From Halodesulfovibrio sp. (GTDB lineage: Bacteria > Desulfobacterota > Desulfovibrionia > Desulfovibrionales > Desulfovibrionaceae), in assembly GCA_003252375.1 (NCBI GenBank), contig QKEJ01000120.1, forward strand, positions 1 through 64,000: a DNA stretch of 64,000 nt. The letters run 5' to 3'. The notes under the pieces are model-generated. The model did not search any database, was not told where the DNA came from, and saw nothing but the letters and a program-made list of their open reading frames with translations. Numbering within the stretch: position 1 is the stretch's first letter; each line of letters opens with the position of its first letter. The position numbers and the translations under genes are program-made. Positions 1-9,338 of the stretch are shown one piece after another.

Positions 1-1
1 T

Positions 2-1153
2 GACGGGGACACCGTGGAGTCGCTGAAGGCCCGGTTCGCGGAGGCGGTGGGCGACATCACCCCTGCGGAGATAGCCACGCTGGAGCAGTCGCTGGTGGCG
101 GAAGGGCTGCCGGAAACGGAGATCAGGCGGCTGTGCGATCTGCATGTGGAACTCTTCAAGGGCGCGCTTGATTGCCATGACCGTCCGTCCATGCCTCCCG
201 GTCATCCTGTGCACACCTACATGGCCGAGAACAGTCAGGCCGTGGAACTGGCGGACGAGATGCTCAGCCAGATGGACCGCATGGGGCCGGTGGTGACCAA
301 GACGATCTGGGCGTTTTCCGATCAGTACCTGCACGAGGCGTTCGAGGATCTGTCGAATATCCGCATCCATTACACCCGCAAGGAATACCAGCTCTTCCCG
401 CTGCTGGAGGAAAACGGCATCGAGGCCCCGCCCAAGGTCATGTGGGAAGTGCATGACGATATCCGGAGCATGCTCAGGAAGACGGCGGAGGAGTGGGATC
501 GCGAGCAGCCGGAAGCCACGGCAGCCAATCTGCGTGCCCTGTGCCTGGCCATAAAGGACATGGTGTACAAGGAAGAGCACGTTCTGTTCCCCATGGCGCT
601 GGAGTCCCTGAGCGACGAACAGTGGTCGCGCGCCCGGCACGGGGAGGACGAGATTGGGTATGCATGGGTTACCCCCGGCATTGAATGGATTCCCGGTGCG
701 GTGGATGTGACGGCCGTGCGCCATTCCGGGGTACGGCAGGCAGGGGAGACCATAGCGCTGGATACGGGCAGACTTTCGCCGCAGGTGCTTAACCTGATGC
801 TCAAGACCCTGCCGCTGGACATGACCTTTGTGGATGCCGACGACAAGGTGGCCTACTATTCGGACAGCACGCACCGCATATTCCCCCGTTCTTCCGGGAT
901 TATCGGGCGGGACGTGCGCAACTGCCATCCCTCCAAGTCCGTGCACATGGTGGAGGAAATTCTGGCCGCTTTCAGGAGCGGGGCGCGGGATACGGCGGAG
1001 TTCTGGCTGCAGTTGAACGGGCTGTTCATCCACATCCGCTATTTTGCGGTGCGGGACGAGAACGGGACGTATCTCGGCTGCCTCGAAGTGTCGCAGGAGT
1101 TGACGGCGTTGCGGGCCCTGAAGGGGGAACGGCGTCTGCTGGAATGGAGTTGA
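2..1153 (+). CDS. DUF438 / hemerythrin-HHE / PAS domain protein, 5'-truncated by window edge
   Basis: Frame is open to the window start. KARFAEAVGDITPAEIATLEQSLVAEGLP resembles the DUF438 N-terminal region; HHE-like helices (HTYMAENSQAVELADEM...IRIHYTRKEYQLFPLLEENGIEAPP) and a C-terminal PAS follow. Confidence 0.85.
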   Translation, partial: DGDTVESLKARFAEAVGDITPAEIATLEQSLVAEGLPETEIRRLCDLHVELFKGALDCHDRPSMPPGHPVHTYMAENSQAVELADEMLSQMDRMGPVVTKTIWAFSDQYLHEAFEDLSNIRIHYTRKEYQLFPLLEENGIEAPPKVMWEVHDDIRSMLRKTAEEWDREQPEATAANLRALCLAIKDMVYKEEHVLFPMALESLSDEQWSRARHGEDEIGYAWVTPGIEWIPGAVDVTAVRHSGVRQAGETIALDTGRLSPQVLNLMLKTLPLDMTFVDADDKVAYYSDSTHRIFPRSSGIIGRDVRNCHPSKSVHMVEEILAAFRSGARDTAEFWLQLNGLFIHIRYFAVRDENGTYLGCLEVSQELTALRALKGERRLLEWS

Positions 1154-1185
1154 CGGTGCACACCGCCGTATCGGAGAGGTGAAGG

Positions 1186-1218
1186 AGCGCGCCCTCCGGC
1201 ATAGCCGGAGGGCGCGCT
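1186..1218. terminator. Stem-loop terminator between convergent genes
   Basis: AGCGCGCCCTCCGGC-ATA-GCCGGAGGGCGCGCT, perfect 15-bp stem between convergent CDSs. Confidence 0.7.
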
Positions 1219-1231
1219 GTTATTCGTTGTG

Positions 1232-2056
1232 TCAGGCGTGGACGGGAGCGCCCTGTGCGCACATGGCTGCTCTGGCTACGCGGCGGCGGTGGTGGGAGCA
1301 ATAGGCCATGCGAAGCGCCTCGGGCATGCGGGTTCTGCCGCAGGGGCCGCGTTCCGGTTCCGGTTCCAGGGGGGGAAGCATGGACGTCAGTGTCCGGGCC
1401 AGCTCCTCGTGTCGCAGCCAGTAAGGGTATTCGTCCAGCGGCAGGAGGTGCACGTCCATATCCAGAGCCCGTGCCCTCTCGAGCATGGTGTCGGCAAGGG
1501 GATCAGCATGCCCGCTGCAATGCAGAAAGTGGCATTCCGGCCACTGCTCCGGCCACTGTTCCGGGTGCGGTTCCGTGAAGGCGCGCAGGGGGAACGGGGA
1601 GAGCTTCTGCAGGTCGGCGGCGTCGCAGAGCATCTTTACGAGAGGAGACGGCAGAGGGGAGACGGCGTCTTCCGAGGCGCTTTGTCGTATCTGACGGGCC
1701 ATGGGCTCGGGGGTAACTTCAAGGACGCTCCTGCCCGGTTGCGGCAGGACGGCATCCACGAAAATGACGCGGGATATGCGTTCGCCGAGCCGTTCCACCA
1801 ACGTGGGGGCGAGCATGCCGGCAATGCCGCTGCACACCAGCACTGCCTCGCCGATCTCCTCATACAGGAAGTAGTTGGTTACATCGTCAAGGTATGTGGC
1901 ATACGGATTGCCGGTGACGGCAATGTGGCTGCGCTCGCCGCATCCGGTGAAGCTCGGCGTGGCAGCGGTTTCGCCTCGCAGGCGGATGGCCTGCGCCACG
2001 TTTTCCCATACCCAGCCGCCCTGAAAGGCATCATGCAGAAATACGAACGTTGACAC
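1232..2056 (-). CDS. Alpha/beta hydrolase
   Basis: VSTFVFLHDAFQGGWVWENVAQAIRLRGETAATPSFTGCGERSH, typical alpha/beta hydrolase N-terminus; likely GTG start inside the longer ORF. Confidence 0.75.
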   Translation of the reverse strand: MSTFVFLHDAFQGGWVWENVAQAIRLRGETAATPSFTGCGERSHIAVTGNPYATYLDDVTNYFLYEEIGEAVLVCSGIAGMLAPTLVERLGERISRVIFVDAVLPQPGRSVLEVTPEPMARQIRQSASEDAVSPLPSPLVKMLCDAADLQKLSPFPLRAFTEPHPEQWPEQWPECHFLHCSGHADPLADTMLERARALDMDVHLLPLDEYPYWLRHEELARTLTSMLPPLEPEPERGPCGRTRMPEALRMAYCSHHRRRVARAAMCAQGAPVHA

Positions 2057-2127
2057 GGTAGACTCCTTGCGGGTTTGGTGAGTGGTGTTCTCATCGTTCT
2101 TGCTGCGTTCCCTGCGTACTCCCCTTC

Positions 2128-2634
2128 CTAGCTGCGGGCGTTCTCCCCGGCGGTGGCGACAAAGCGATCGTCGCTCTTGTGGTGTGTCGCATTGCCCGAT
2201 TTGCCTGCGAACCAACCAATCCTGTCCGCCTTCCATATGTCGAAGTCGGGAACATACGGCTTGATGTCGAGGACCGGGGTGCCGTCCAGCACGTCCACGT
2301 TTTCCAGGCTGACCATGTTGTCGCGCACAACCAGCAGGCGCATGACGGAGAGCCCAATGGGGTTGGGTCTGCTGGGGGACCGGGTTGCGAAAATGCCACG
2401 TGGCGTGTTGTCAAGAAAAGGGGTAACCGTGAGCTTATGTCCTGCAACTTCATGGAGATGGTAGAGCACGATCACGTGCGAGAAGCCGTCCAGGTCGTGT
2501 AATCCTTCCGCGTACTGTGGCAACACGTTGATGTAGCCGGCCACGCCTTCCGCGCCGGATGGCTGGATGGGCATGCCGATGGCGTCCTTGTGGGGCGTGT
2601 TGAAGTAGCCGATGGGAGTGTATGATATCTGCAT
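2128..2634 (-). CDS. trmO: tRNA (N6-threonylcarbamoyladenosine(37)-N6)-methyltransferase TrmO / TsaA family
   Basis: MQISYTPIGYFNTPHKDAIGMPIQPSG...GFSHVIVLYHLHE...DNTPRGIFATRSPSRPNPIGLSVMRLL, diagnostic TsaA/UPF0066 motifs. Confidence 0.93.
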   Translation of the reverse strand: MQISYTPIGYFNTPHKDAIGMPIQPSGAEGVAGYINVLPQYAEGLHDLDGFSHVIVLYHLHEVAGHKLTVTPFLDNTPRGIFATRSPSRPNPIGLSVMRLLVVRDNMVSLENVDVLDGTPVLDIKPYVPDFDIWKADRIGWFAGKSGNATHHKSDDRFVATAGENARS

Positions 2635-2821
2635 GAAAAACCTCCGTTTCTCGTTGAAGCCCGATGTCCGGCATTCGGGGAATAGCAAGATTGGTGCCCG
2701 TGGGGAAAACCGTTCCTGTATGCGGTTGTGGTGAAGGCGTGGGGTGAAAAAATGGTTTCTGTAAAAACAAAAATGTATGTTGCAGATACGCTAATGTATG
2801 CCTTGCGTGCAACTATACTTG

Positions 2822-2851
2822 TTGTCACGGATAGGTTTTTTTTCGTGACAA
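2822..2851. promoter_or_regulatory. Putative TunR operator 1 (30-bp inverted repeat)
   Basis: TTGTCACG-N14-CGTGACAA, perfect 8-bp arms, 30 bp overall, upstream of tunR. Confidence 0.7.
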
Positions 2852-2926
2852 GTTAAGGTGCTGCAATAGTGATGGTTGATGTCTGATAGTGTTGTGATGG
2901 TGTTTTTGCTTTGGTCTAATATTGTC

Positions 2927-2956
2927 TTGTCACGAATTGTGCATTGTTCGTGATGA
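2927..2956. promoter_or_regulatory. Putative TunR operator 2 (30-bp inverted repeat)
   Basis: TTGTCACG-N14-CGTGATGA, same geometry as site 1, offset exactly 105 bp. Confidence 0.6.
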
Positions 2957-3008
2957 TTCAAAAACGCTTTACACAAAAAAAATTGTGAGTGTATGAACCG
3001 GGGTAGGT

Positions 3009-4184
3009 ATGGAAAAGCACGGAACAGAGATAGATGATTTGAATCGGCTGAGCGACCGGCAGTTGCAGGCTCTGCGCGCAAGCGTCGAGTCGGCTATCTC
3101 CCGGCGGCATACGAGTGTTCATGGTGAGTCGGCCCGTTTTGACAGCGCCAACCAGCTGTTCACGGTGTCCGAAGGGGTGCGCAGGCTGCATGCGCACCAG
3201 CTCGACGCTCTGCGCAACGCCTTCGAGCACTGGGTACAGGAGGCGCGTGACGATCGGACCAGACGGTCGCGAGAGCGGGTTTTCCTCATCTTTCTTGTTC
3301 TGCGGTTCACCGGAGCCCGTTTGGGAGAAGTGCTTGCCCTGGATGCCGAGACCGATGTCGATTTTGAACAGGCGGAGGTCCGCATCGGCGGCAGGGACAC
3401 ATCCAGAGAACCCCGGGAGGTACCGCTTCCGCAGGACGTGCTGGACCGTATCCGGCAGTGGATGGAGCGCGATGCGGACCATGGCGCTTCAGGCACACGG
3501 GAACGGCTGTTTGCCCTTGATCAGGGGTTTCTGCGGCGCAAGTTCTATGAGCAGGAACGGCGCAGCGGAATAGCGAGGGAGCTGCTCAACCCTCGTATCC
3601 TCAGAAGCTCGCGGGCAGTGGAACTGTTGCAGGGGGGCATGCCCATGCATGCCGTACAGTCTCTTCTGGGACATACCCGGACGGATTTCACGGCGTCCTA
3701 TGTGACACTGGCGGAAGATGACCTGCGGCATATCATTCAGCATTACTGCAACAAGGAATTCGGAATGGAAACGAGTGCACGTAACAGTTTCAGCGGAACC
3801 GTGACCAAGGTGGAGACCAATCCGGTCGTCGCCGAGGTTATCTTCAAAACGGATTCCGGCTATGAAATTTCCTCTGTGATCACCCGGCAGAGCTGCGACA
3901 AGCTGGGACTGGCCAAGGGGAAGCGGGTTTCCGCGCTGGTCAAGGCTACGTGGGTCATTCTGGAAAAGGCCAGTGTTCCCACCACCTCCAGTGCGCGGAA
4001 TACCTTTCCCGGCGTGGTCACCAAGGTGGTCAGCGACGATGTGGTGGCCGATGTGCAGGGCAAGCTGATGGACGGAACTCCCGTGTGCGCTCTGGTCACG
4101 GCCGAGAGCCTGCGCAAGCTCGATATCGGCGAGGGGGATTCGTTCTTCTTCATGTTCAAGGCCATGAACGTCATCATCAGCTGA
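3009..4184 (+). CDS. tunR: TunR-like regulator: tyrosine-recombinase-fold DNA-binding domain plus tandem molbindin/TOBE domains
   Basis: XerC/D-like core (FTGARLGEVLALDAE...LLGHTRTDFTASYVTL) followed by two Mop/TOBE repeats (SARNSFSGTVTKVETN..., SARNTFPGVVTKVVSD...); next to modBAC. Confidence 0.88.
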   Translation: MEKHGTEIDDLNRLSDRQLQALRASVESAISRRHTSVHGESARFDSANQLFTVSEGVRRLHAHQLDALRNAFEHWVQEARDDRTRRSRERVFLIFLVLRFTGARLGEVLALDAETDVDFEQAEVRIGGRDTSREPREVPLPQDVLDRIRQWMERDADHGASGTRERLFALDQGFLRRKFYEQERRSGIARELLNPRILRSSRAVELLQGGMPMHAVQSLLGHTRTDFTASYVTLAEDDLRHIIQHYCNKEFGMETSARNSFSGTVTKVETNPVVAEVIFKTDSGYEISSVITRQSCDKLGLAKGKRVSALVKATWVILEKASVPTTSSARNTFPGVVTKVVSDDVVADVQGKLMDGTPVCALVTAESLRKLDIGEGDSFFFMFKAMNVIIS

Positions 4185-4218
4185 TGCGTGTACGGACCGC
4201 AGGAAATATGGGGTAATC

Positions 4219-4908
4219 ATGCAGCTCTCCTGGCTTTCTCTGGATGATTCCCTGCTCTCAGCCCCCCTGCTGCTGACCCTCAAGGTGGCCGGGTTGGCCA
4301 CCTTGGCCGCGCTGGTGTTGGGGGTTGCGGCGGCGTACCTGCTGGCACGCCGGCGGGTTCCTTTCCGGGAATTGCTGGATGCGCTGTGCACCCTGCCGCT
4401 GGTCATGCCTCCCACCGTGCTCGGGTACTACCTGCTTGTCATCATCGGCAGGCGTGGCGTGCTGGGGCAGTGGCTGCAGGAGTCGCTTGGCATCACGCTG
4501 ATGTTTACCTGGCAGGGGGCGGTCATTGCCGCCACCGTGGTTGCCTTTCCCCTTGTCTTCAAGTCGGCCCGGGCCGCGCTGGAAGGCGTGGGGCGTGAAT
4601 ACGAGGATGCCGCCCGCACCCTCGGGCAGGGGGAGCTCTCCGTCTTCCTCAGGGTTTCGCTGCCCCTGGCCTTCCGAGGGGTTCTGGCGGGCACCATGCT
4701 CGCCTTCGCCAGGGCCATGGGAGAATTCGGGGCCACGCTCATGGTGGCCGGAAACCTGCCCGGCCGTACGCAGACCCTTTCACTGGCCGTCTATTCGGCG
4801 GTGCAGGCGGGGGACGATGTGCTGGCCAATACGCTTGTGCTGCTCATAAGTCTGGTATGCGTTGTCATACTCATGGCCACGAGCCGTCTCATACAACCAA
4901 AATATTAA
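4219..4908 (+). CDS. modB: Molybdate/tungstate ABC transporter permease
   Basis: LKVAGLATLAALVLGVAAAYLLARRRVPFRELLDALCTLPLVMPPTVLGYYLL...RAMGEFGATLMVAGNLPGRTQTLSLAVY. Confidence 0.95.
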   Translation: MQLSWLSLDDSLLSAPLLLTLKVAGLATLAALVLGVAAAYLLARRRVPFRELLDALCTLPLVMPPTVLGYYLLVIIGRRGVLGQWLQESLGITLMFTWQGAVIAATVVAFPLVFKSARAALEGVGREYEDAARTLGQGELSVFLRVSLPLAFRGVLAGTMLAFARAMGEFGATLMVAGNLPGRTQTLSLAVYSAVQAGDDVLANTLVLLISLVCVVILMATSRLIQPKY

Positions 4909-4942
4909 CGGATCTTTCACCATACCGCCCAAAGGAGTGGAC

Positions 4943-5704
4943 ATGAAAAACTTCATCAAGCACGCCCGTGTCATCTGCCTTGTCATTGCCATGCTGGGGG
5001 TCGCCCCGCTGGCGCACGCGCAGGAAGTCATCGTTTCCGCGGCCGCCAGCCTGACGGATGCGTTCAAGGATGTGGAGCCCGCCTTTGAAAAGGCGCACCC
5101 CGGTGTGGATATCATTTTCAACTTTGCCTCGTCCGGCGCTCTGTACAAGCAGATTGAGCAGGGCGCACAGGTGGACGTCTTCGCCTCCGCCAACCCCAAG
5201 TGGATGGCCAAGGCAGTGAGCGGCGGCTTTGTCGTCGAGGACGCCGTGAAGGTTTTTGCCCGCAACTCGCTGGTGCTGGCCGTGCCTGCGGACAATCCCG
5301 CCAAGGTGAAGGGCGTGGCGGACCTTTCCGGCAGTGTGAAATCCATCGGCATCGGCACGCCTGAAACCGTGCCCGCAGGGCAGTACGCCAAGGGCGCGCT
5401 GACGGAGATGGGCACGTACGATGCGCTGGTGCCGAAGATGATCTTCGGCGAATCCGTGCGTCAGGTGCTGGACTACCTTTCCCGCGGGGAAGTGGACTGC
5501 GGCTTTGTGTATGGCACCGATGCCGTGAAGGCTGGCAAGAAGGTGGCCATCATCGAGGAGATTCCCCTCAAGAAGCCCGTTACCTATCCTGTCGCTGTTC
5601 TGGCCCATTCCTCCAATGCCGAAATGGCCAAGACCTTTGTGGAATTCCTGCAGTCTGCAGAAGGCATGAAGCTGCTTGAAGGCCGGGGCTTCAAGCGTCC
5701 CTAG
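4943..5704 (+). CDS. modA: Molybdate ABC transporter substrate-binding protein
   Basis: Signal peptide then EVIVSAAASLTDAFKDVEPAFEKAHPGVDIIFNFASSGALYKQIEQGAQVDVFASAN; ATG preceded by AAAGGAG. Confidence 0.95.
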   Translation: MKNFIKHARVICLVIAMLGVAPLAHAQEVIVSAAASLTDAFKDVEPAFEKAHPGVDIIFNFASSGALYKQIEQGAQVDVFASANPKWMAKAVSGGFVVEDAVKVFARNSLVLAVPADNPAKVKGVADLSGSVKSIGIGTPETVPAGQYAKGALTEMGTYDALVPKMIFGESVRQVLDYLSRGEVDCGFVYGTDAVKAGKKVAIIEEIPLKKPVTYPVAVLAHSSNAEMAKTFVEFLQSAEGMKLLEGRGFKRP

Positions 5705-5709
5705 GTGTC

Positions 5710-6465
5710 ATGCAGTTCGAAATTGATATTACCATGCGGATGAACAGCGGGAGCCGCGGGGGAGATAACTTTCTCCTGCGCTCCCGCTTTGCCACAACCG
5801 ACAGGGCGCTGGTGCTGTTCGGTCCTTCGGGATCGGGCAAGACCCTCTCCCTGAAGGCGATCGCCGGGCTGCTCACGCCAGACGACGGGCATATCCGCGT
5901 GAATGGGAAAACTATTTTCGATGCCCGGCAGGGGGTGAATATCCCCACGCGAGAGCGGCGGGTCGGCTACGTGTTCCAGAACTACGCGCTCTTTCCGCAC
6001 CTGACGGTGCGGGAAAATGTGGGGTTCGGGCTGCGGGGGCTGTTCGGCCGCCTGAGCAGCGTCGCCGAGCGACGGGTGCGGGAGCTGGTGCATATCTTCG
6101 GACTGGACCGGGTGGCCGACCTCAGGCCGGGGGCGCTGTCCGGCGGACAGCAGCAGCGCGCGGCTCTGGCCCGGGCTCTGGCGCCGGAACCGGAGTTGCT
6201 GCTGCTGGATGAACCCTTCAGTGCCCTGGACCAGCCGCTCAGGCTGCGCATGCGCACCGAGCTTGCCAGAACGCTGGAGCGGTTTGCCATTCCCATGATC
6301 ATGGTCACCCATGATTCCGACGAGATGGCCTCCTTTGCCGAGGCCGTGGTCGTGTATCGGGACGGCGCCGTGGTGGGGGTGCACTCGACCGGCGGGCAGC
6401 CCGAGCACAGGGCGAGCGTGACCCGTATGGTCCAGCAGGAAGTGGCGCTGGCCTACGACATGTGA
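5710..6465 (+). CDS. modC: Molybdate ABC transporter ATP-binding protein
   Basis: Walker A GPSGSGKT, signature LSGGQQQRAALARAL, LLLDEPFSALD; operon position after modBA. Confidence 0.92.
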   Translation: MQFEIDITMRMNSGSRGGDNFLLRSRFATTDRALVLFGPSGSGKTLSLKAIAGLLTPDDGHIRVNGKTIFDARQGVNIPTRERRVGYVFQNYALFPHLTVRENVGFGLRGLFGRLSSVAERRVRELVHIFGLDRVADLRPGALSGGQQQRAALARALAPEPELLLLDEPFSALDQPLRLRMRTELARTLERFAIPMIMVTHDSDEMASFAEAVVVYRDGAVVGVHSTGGQPEHRASVTRMVQQEVALAYDM

Positions 6466-6493
6466 GTCGCCGTTTCGGACGGGCAATGTGTGT

Positions 6494-7321
6494 CTAGATG
6501 GACAAGGTGTCCATGCTGTCAGGATGCGCCTTGAGATAGGCACGTGAGATATTGAACGCCCCTTCGTCATGCGGTTCCAGCGTGGCGGAGGGGCGGATCT
6601 CGTTCCGGCGCAGGATGTTGAAGAGTTCCTCCAGCGGAATGGTGCCTGCGCCGAGGCCTGCATGCTGGTCGTCGCTGCCGTCGTTGTCGTGCAGGTGCAG
6701 ATGGCCGAGGCGGGAGCCGATGGCGGTGAGCCAGGCATCCAGGTCCTGCTTCTGCCAGCCCCGGGCGAAGGTGTGCCAGTGCCCGATGTCGAGGCAGAAG
6801 CCCGTGCGTGTATCCGTCTGCTTCGTCTGTCTTGTCTGTTTTGCCAATTCCTCCAGCAGGGTGAGAATGGCCTGCGGGGTCAGGTCAAAGGTGTTCTCAA
6901 GAAAGAGGGGAACCCCCGGCAGGGTGTCCAGAATCGTGCGCCATGTTTCCGTGCTGCGTTCCAGCCAGCGCGCCATGTGCGGTGCGTGCTCGCCCCGGTT
7001 GTGGTGCGGGTGCCCCACGAGATGGGCCGGGGTATACAGCGCGGCCAGTTCGGCAGCCCGTCGGATGGTGTCACGGGTGGCCGCGAGCACGCGGTCATTC
7101 ATGCTGCCCGGCGAGAGGTCGAAAAAGGGCAGGTGCACGGCGCAGCGCAACCCCGCGTCATGGAAGCGGGCCGCAGTCTCCTGATGGAAGCGCAGGGGCA
7201 GGTCCTGCACGGCGAACGTGTCCATGCCCAGTTCGGGGTTCACCCCGCGTGCGAGAAACATTTCGACATATTGCGGGGTGTGGTGGGCGTAGCTCAGGGG
7301 CAGGTTGACGAAGACGGGCAT
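6494..7321 (-). CDS. Sugar phosphate isomerase/epimerase-like TIM-barrel protein (AP endonuclease 2 superfamily)
   Basis: MPVFVNLPLSYAHHTPQYVEMFLARGVNPELGMD...HLVGHPHHN...FLENTFDLTP...GFCLDIGHWHTF...LGHLHLHDNDG. Confidence 0.75.
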   Translation of the reverse strand: MPVFVNLPLSYAHHTPQYVEMFLARGVNPELGMDTFAVQDLPLRFHQETAARFHDAGLRCAVHLPFFDLSPGSMNDRVLAATRDTIRRAAELAALYTPAHLVGHPHHNRGEHAPHMARWLERSTETWRTILDTLPGVPLFLENTFDLTPQAILTLLEELAKQTRQTKQTDTRTGFCLDIGHWHTFARGWQKQDLDAWLTAIGSRLGHLHLHDNDGSDDQHAGLGAGTIPLEELFNILRRNEIRPSATLEPHDEGAFNISRAYLKAHPDSMDTLSI

Positions 7322-7378
7322 GGTTCCTCCGGTGGTGCTGCGGTATGGTGGCAATACCATCCCCGCTAGCCAAGAACA

Positions 7379-7405
7379 ATACGGACAATGCGGACAATGC
7401 GGACA
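7379..7405. repeat. Three tandem 9-bp units (ATRCGGACA)
   Basis: ATACGGACA ATGCGGACA ATGCGGACA read directly. Confidence 0.8.
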
Positions 7406-7464
7406 TGGGTGCATATGGTTGCTGCGGCGTTGCATCCTTCGGGTCGCCTGATGTATGGTCCGGT

Positions 7465-7701
7465 ATGCTTGTCATCAAATGTGCGGCGTGCCGCCGCAAG
7501 CTCTGGAAGTATTTCAAGGTGGGCAAGGGAGAGGTGCTGCGCTGTCATAAGGACCGGATTACCCGGCAGTATGATGTGGAGGAGCACGACGGCAAGGTCT
7601 GGTGCCTGTGCGGCAACCCCGTGGGCATCGACAAGGGAGGGCATTTCAGCATGATCCGTAATGCCTTCACCTATGCCGGCACCAAGGATCCCAAACGCTG
7701 A
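7465..7701 (+). CDS. Small Cys-rich putative zinc-binding protein
   Basis: MLVIKCAACRRKLWKYFKVGKGEVLRCHKDRITRQYDVEEHDGKVWCLCGNPVGIDKG; internal ATG more plausible than the long ORF start. Confidence 0.6.
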   Translation: MLVIKCAACRRKLWKYFKVGKGEVLRCHKDRITRQYDVEEHDGKVWCLCGNPVGIDKGGHFSMIRNAFTYAGTKDPKR

Positions 7702-7808
7702 CCTCTTGCCAAAGCGGAGCAAATGGCGCAATGGGGTGGGGTGTCAATACGTGCCCGGCGTCTCCCGGAAGGGGCCCGCGGCGTAACATGTAATCGGACC
7801 CGGCGGAA

Positions 7809-9245
7809 ATGCAGCATATTCTCGTTGCCACGGACGATCAGGCGGCCATCAAGGCCATAGTGCGCAGCTTTTCCTCGCAGGCGGAATTGAGCGTGGTCCG
7901 GCATCCGGACGACCTGAAGGCCGCCCTTGCCAAGCGCAGCCACGACGCCATCTTTGCGGACATTGGCTGGGTGGACCGGTCCGCAGAGCGCAGCTTCGAC
8001 ACCATCCGCAGCGCCCTGCGCGGTCTCTGGACCGTGGCCCCGAATCTTGAGGTCATCATCCTCACGGCGCAGGAGAACATCCGCGAAGCCGTGAAATCGG
8101 TCCGTGCCGGGGCGGACAACTACCTGACCTATCCCGTTTCCGTGGAAGAGGCCTCCTACGTGCTGGAGAGCCTGCGCGAATCACGCATGATGCAGACCGA
8201 ACTGGAGTACCTGCGCTCGGCGGATACGGATGCCTCGGTGGCGCCGTTGCAGCAGGTGAAGAGCCCGGTCATGCAGGCCGTGTTCGACAAGGTGCGCCGG
8301 GTGGCGCAGGCCAACACCACCGTGCTGTTGCAGGGGGAAACGGGGACGGGCAAGGGCGTGCTCGCCAAGCTTATCCATGCCCAGAGCAACCGTGCCAGCG
8401 GCCCCTTTATGGGCGTCCATTGTGGCGCCATACCGGAAACACTGGTGGAGAGCGAACTCTTTGGCCATGAGAAGGGGGCCTTTACCGGGGCCAGCAAGCG
8501 CAAGCCGGGCCGGTTCGAGGTGGCTGCCAAGGGGACCATTTTTCTGGACGAGGTGGGCACCATCTCGTCTCCTACACAGGTGCGTCTGCTGCAGGTGCTG
8601 CAGGACAAGGTGTTCCAGCGTGTGGGCGGGGTGGCCGACATTCCCATGGAGGCGCGCATCGTGGCCGCCAGCAATGTCGATCTGGAAGAATTGGTGCGCA
8701 GAGGCGAGTTCCGCGCCGACCTGTTGTTCCGCCTGAACGTCTTTCCCATCAAGGTGCCGGCCCTGCGTGACCGCCGTGAGGATATTCCCCTGCTGGCGGA
8801 GATGTTTCTGCAGCGGTTGCGGCAGCAGTTCCTGAAGAAGATTCAGGGCATCCATCCCGAGGTGCTGGACGCCTTTGCCTCCTATCCGTGGCCGGGCAAT
8901 ATCCGGGAACTGGAGAATCTGATGGAGCGCGCCTACATCCTTGAGACGTCCCACATGCTCTCGCCGGACAACTTTCCCCCCGATCTTTTCGTGGGCGGCG
9001 CACCGCTGGCCAATGTGTCGCTGGACCTTTCCCTGCCGCTTTCCGAGGTCCGCAATCAGGCCAAGGAGCATGCCCAGCGGCGGTACATAGAAGAGCTGTT
9101 GGCCGAGTGCCGGGGCAAGGTCAGCGTTACGGCTGAACGGGCCGGCATCACCACCCGGCAACTGCGCAAGTTGCTGTGCCGCTATGGTATCGACAAGTCC
9201 TGCTATAAGCCTGCAAAAAACGGAACAAAAAATGCCGCTTTGTAA
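7809..9245 (+). CDS. Sigma54-dependent response regulator (REC - AAA+ - Fis-type HTH)
   Basis: Receiver-like N-terminus, GETGTGKGVLAKLIH, GAFTGA, Fis-like HTH C-terminus (SVTAERAGITTRQLRKLLCRYGI). Confidence 0.92.
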   Translation: MQHILVATDDQAAIKAIVRSFSSQAELSVVRHPDDLKAALAKRSHDAIFADIGWVDRSAERSFDTIRSALRGLWTVAPNLEVIILTAQENIREAVKSVRAGADNYLTYPVSVEEASYVLESLRESRMMQTELEYLRSADTDASVAPLQQVKSPVMQAVFDKVRRVAQANTTVLLQGETGTGKGVLAKLIHAQSNRASGPFMGVHCGAIPETLVESELFGHEKGAFTGASKRKPGRFEVAAKGTIFLDEVGTISSPTQVRLLQVLQDKVFQRVGGVADIPMEARIVAASNVDLEELVRRGEFRADLLFRLNVFPIKVPALRDRREDIPLLAEMFLQRLRQQFLKKIQGIHPEVLDAFASYPWPGNIRELENLMERAYILETSHMLSPDNFPPDLFVGGAPLANVSLDLSLPLSEVRNQAKEHAQRRYIEELLAECRGKVSVTAERAGITTRQLRKLLCRYGIDKSCYKPAKNGTKNAAL

Positions 9246-9265
9246 AAAGCGGAATGTTTTGTTCC
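9222..9265. repeat. Near-perfect 44-nt inverted repeat spanning the EBP stop codon
   Basis: GGAACAAAAAATGCCGCTTT ... AAAGCGGAATGTTTTGTTCC, 18/20 arm match. Confidence 0.75.
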
Positions 9266-9338
9266 CACTGTTTCTGACGTTGTAATCCGCATTTCATGCC
9301 CCTTTGCCACTCCGGCGGAAGAGGGTCGTCATAAAAGG

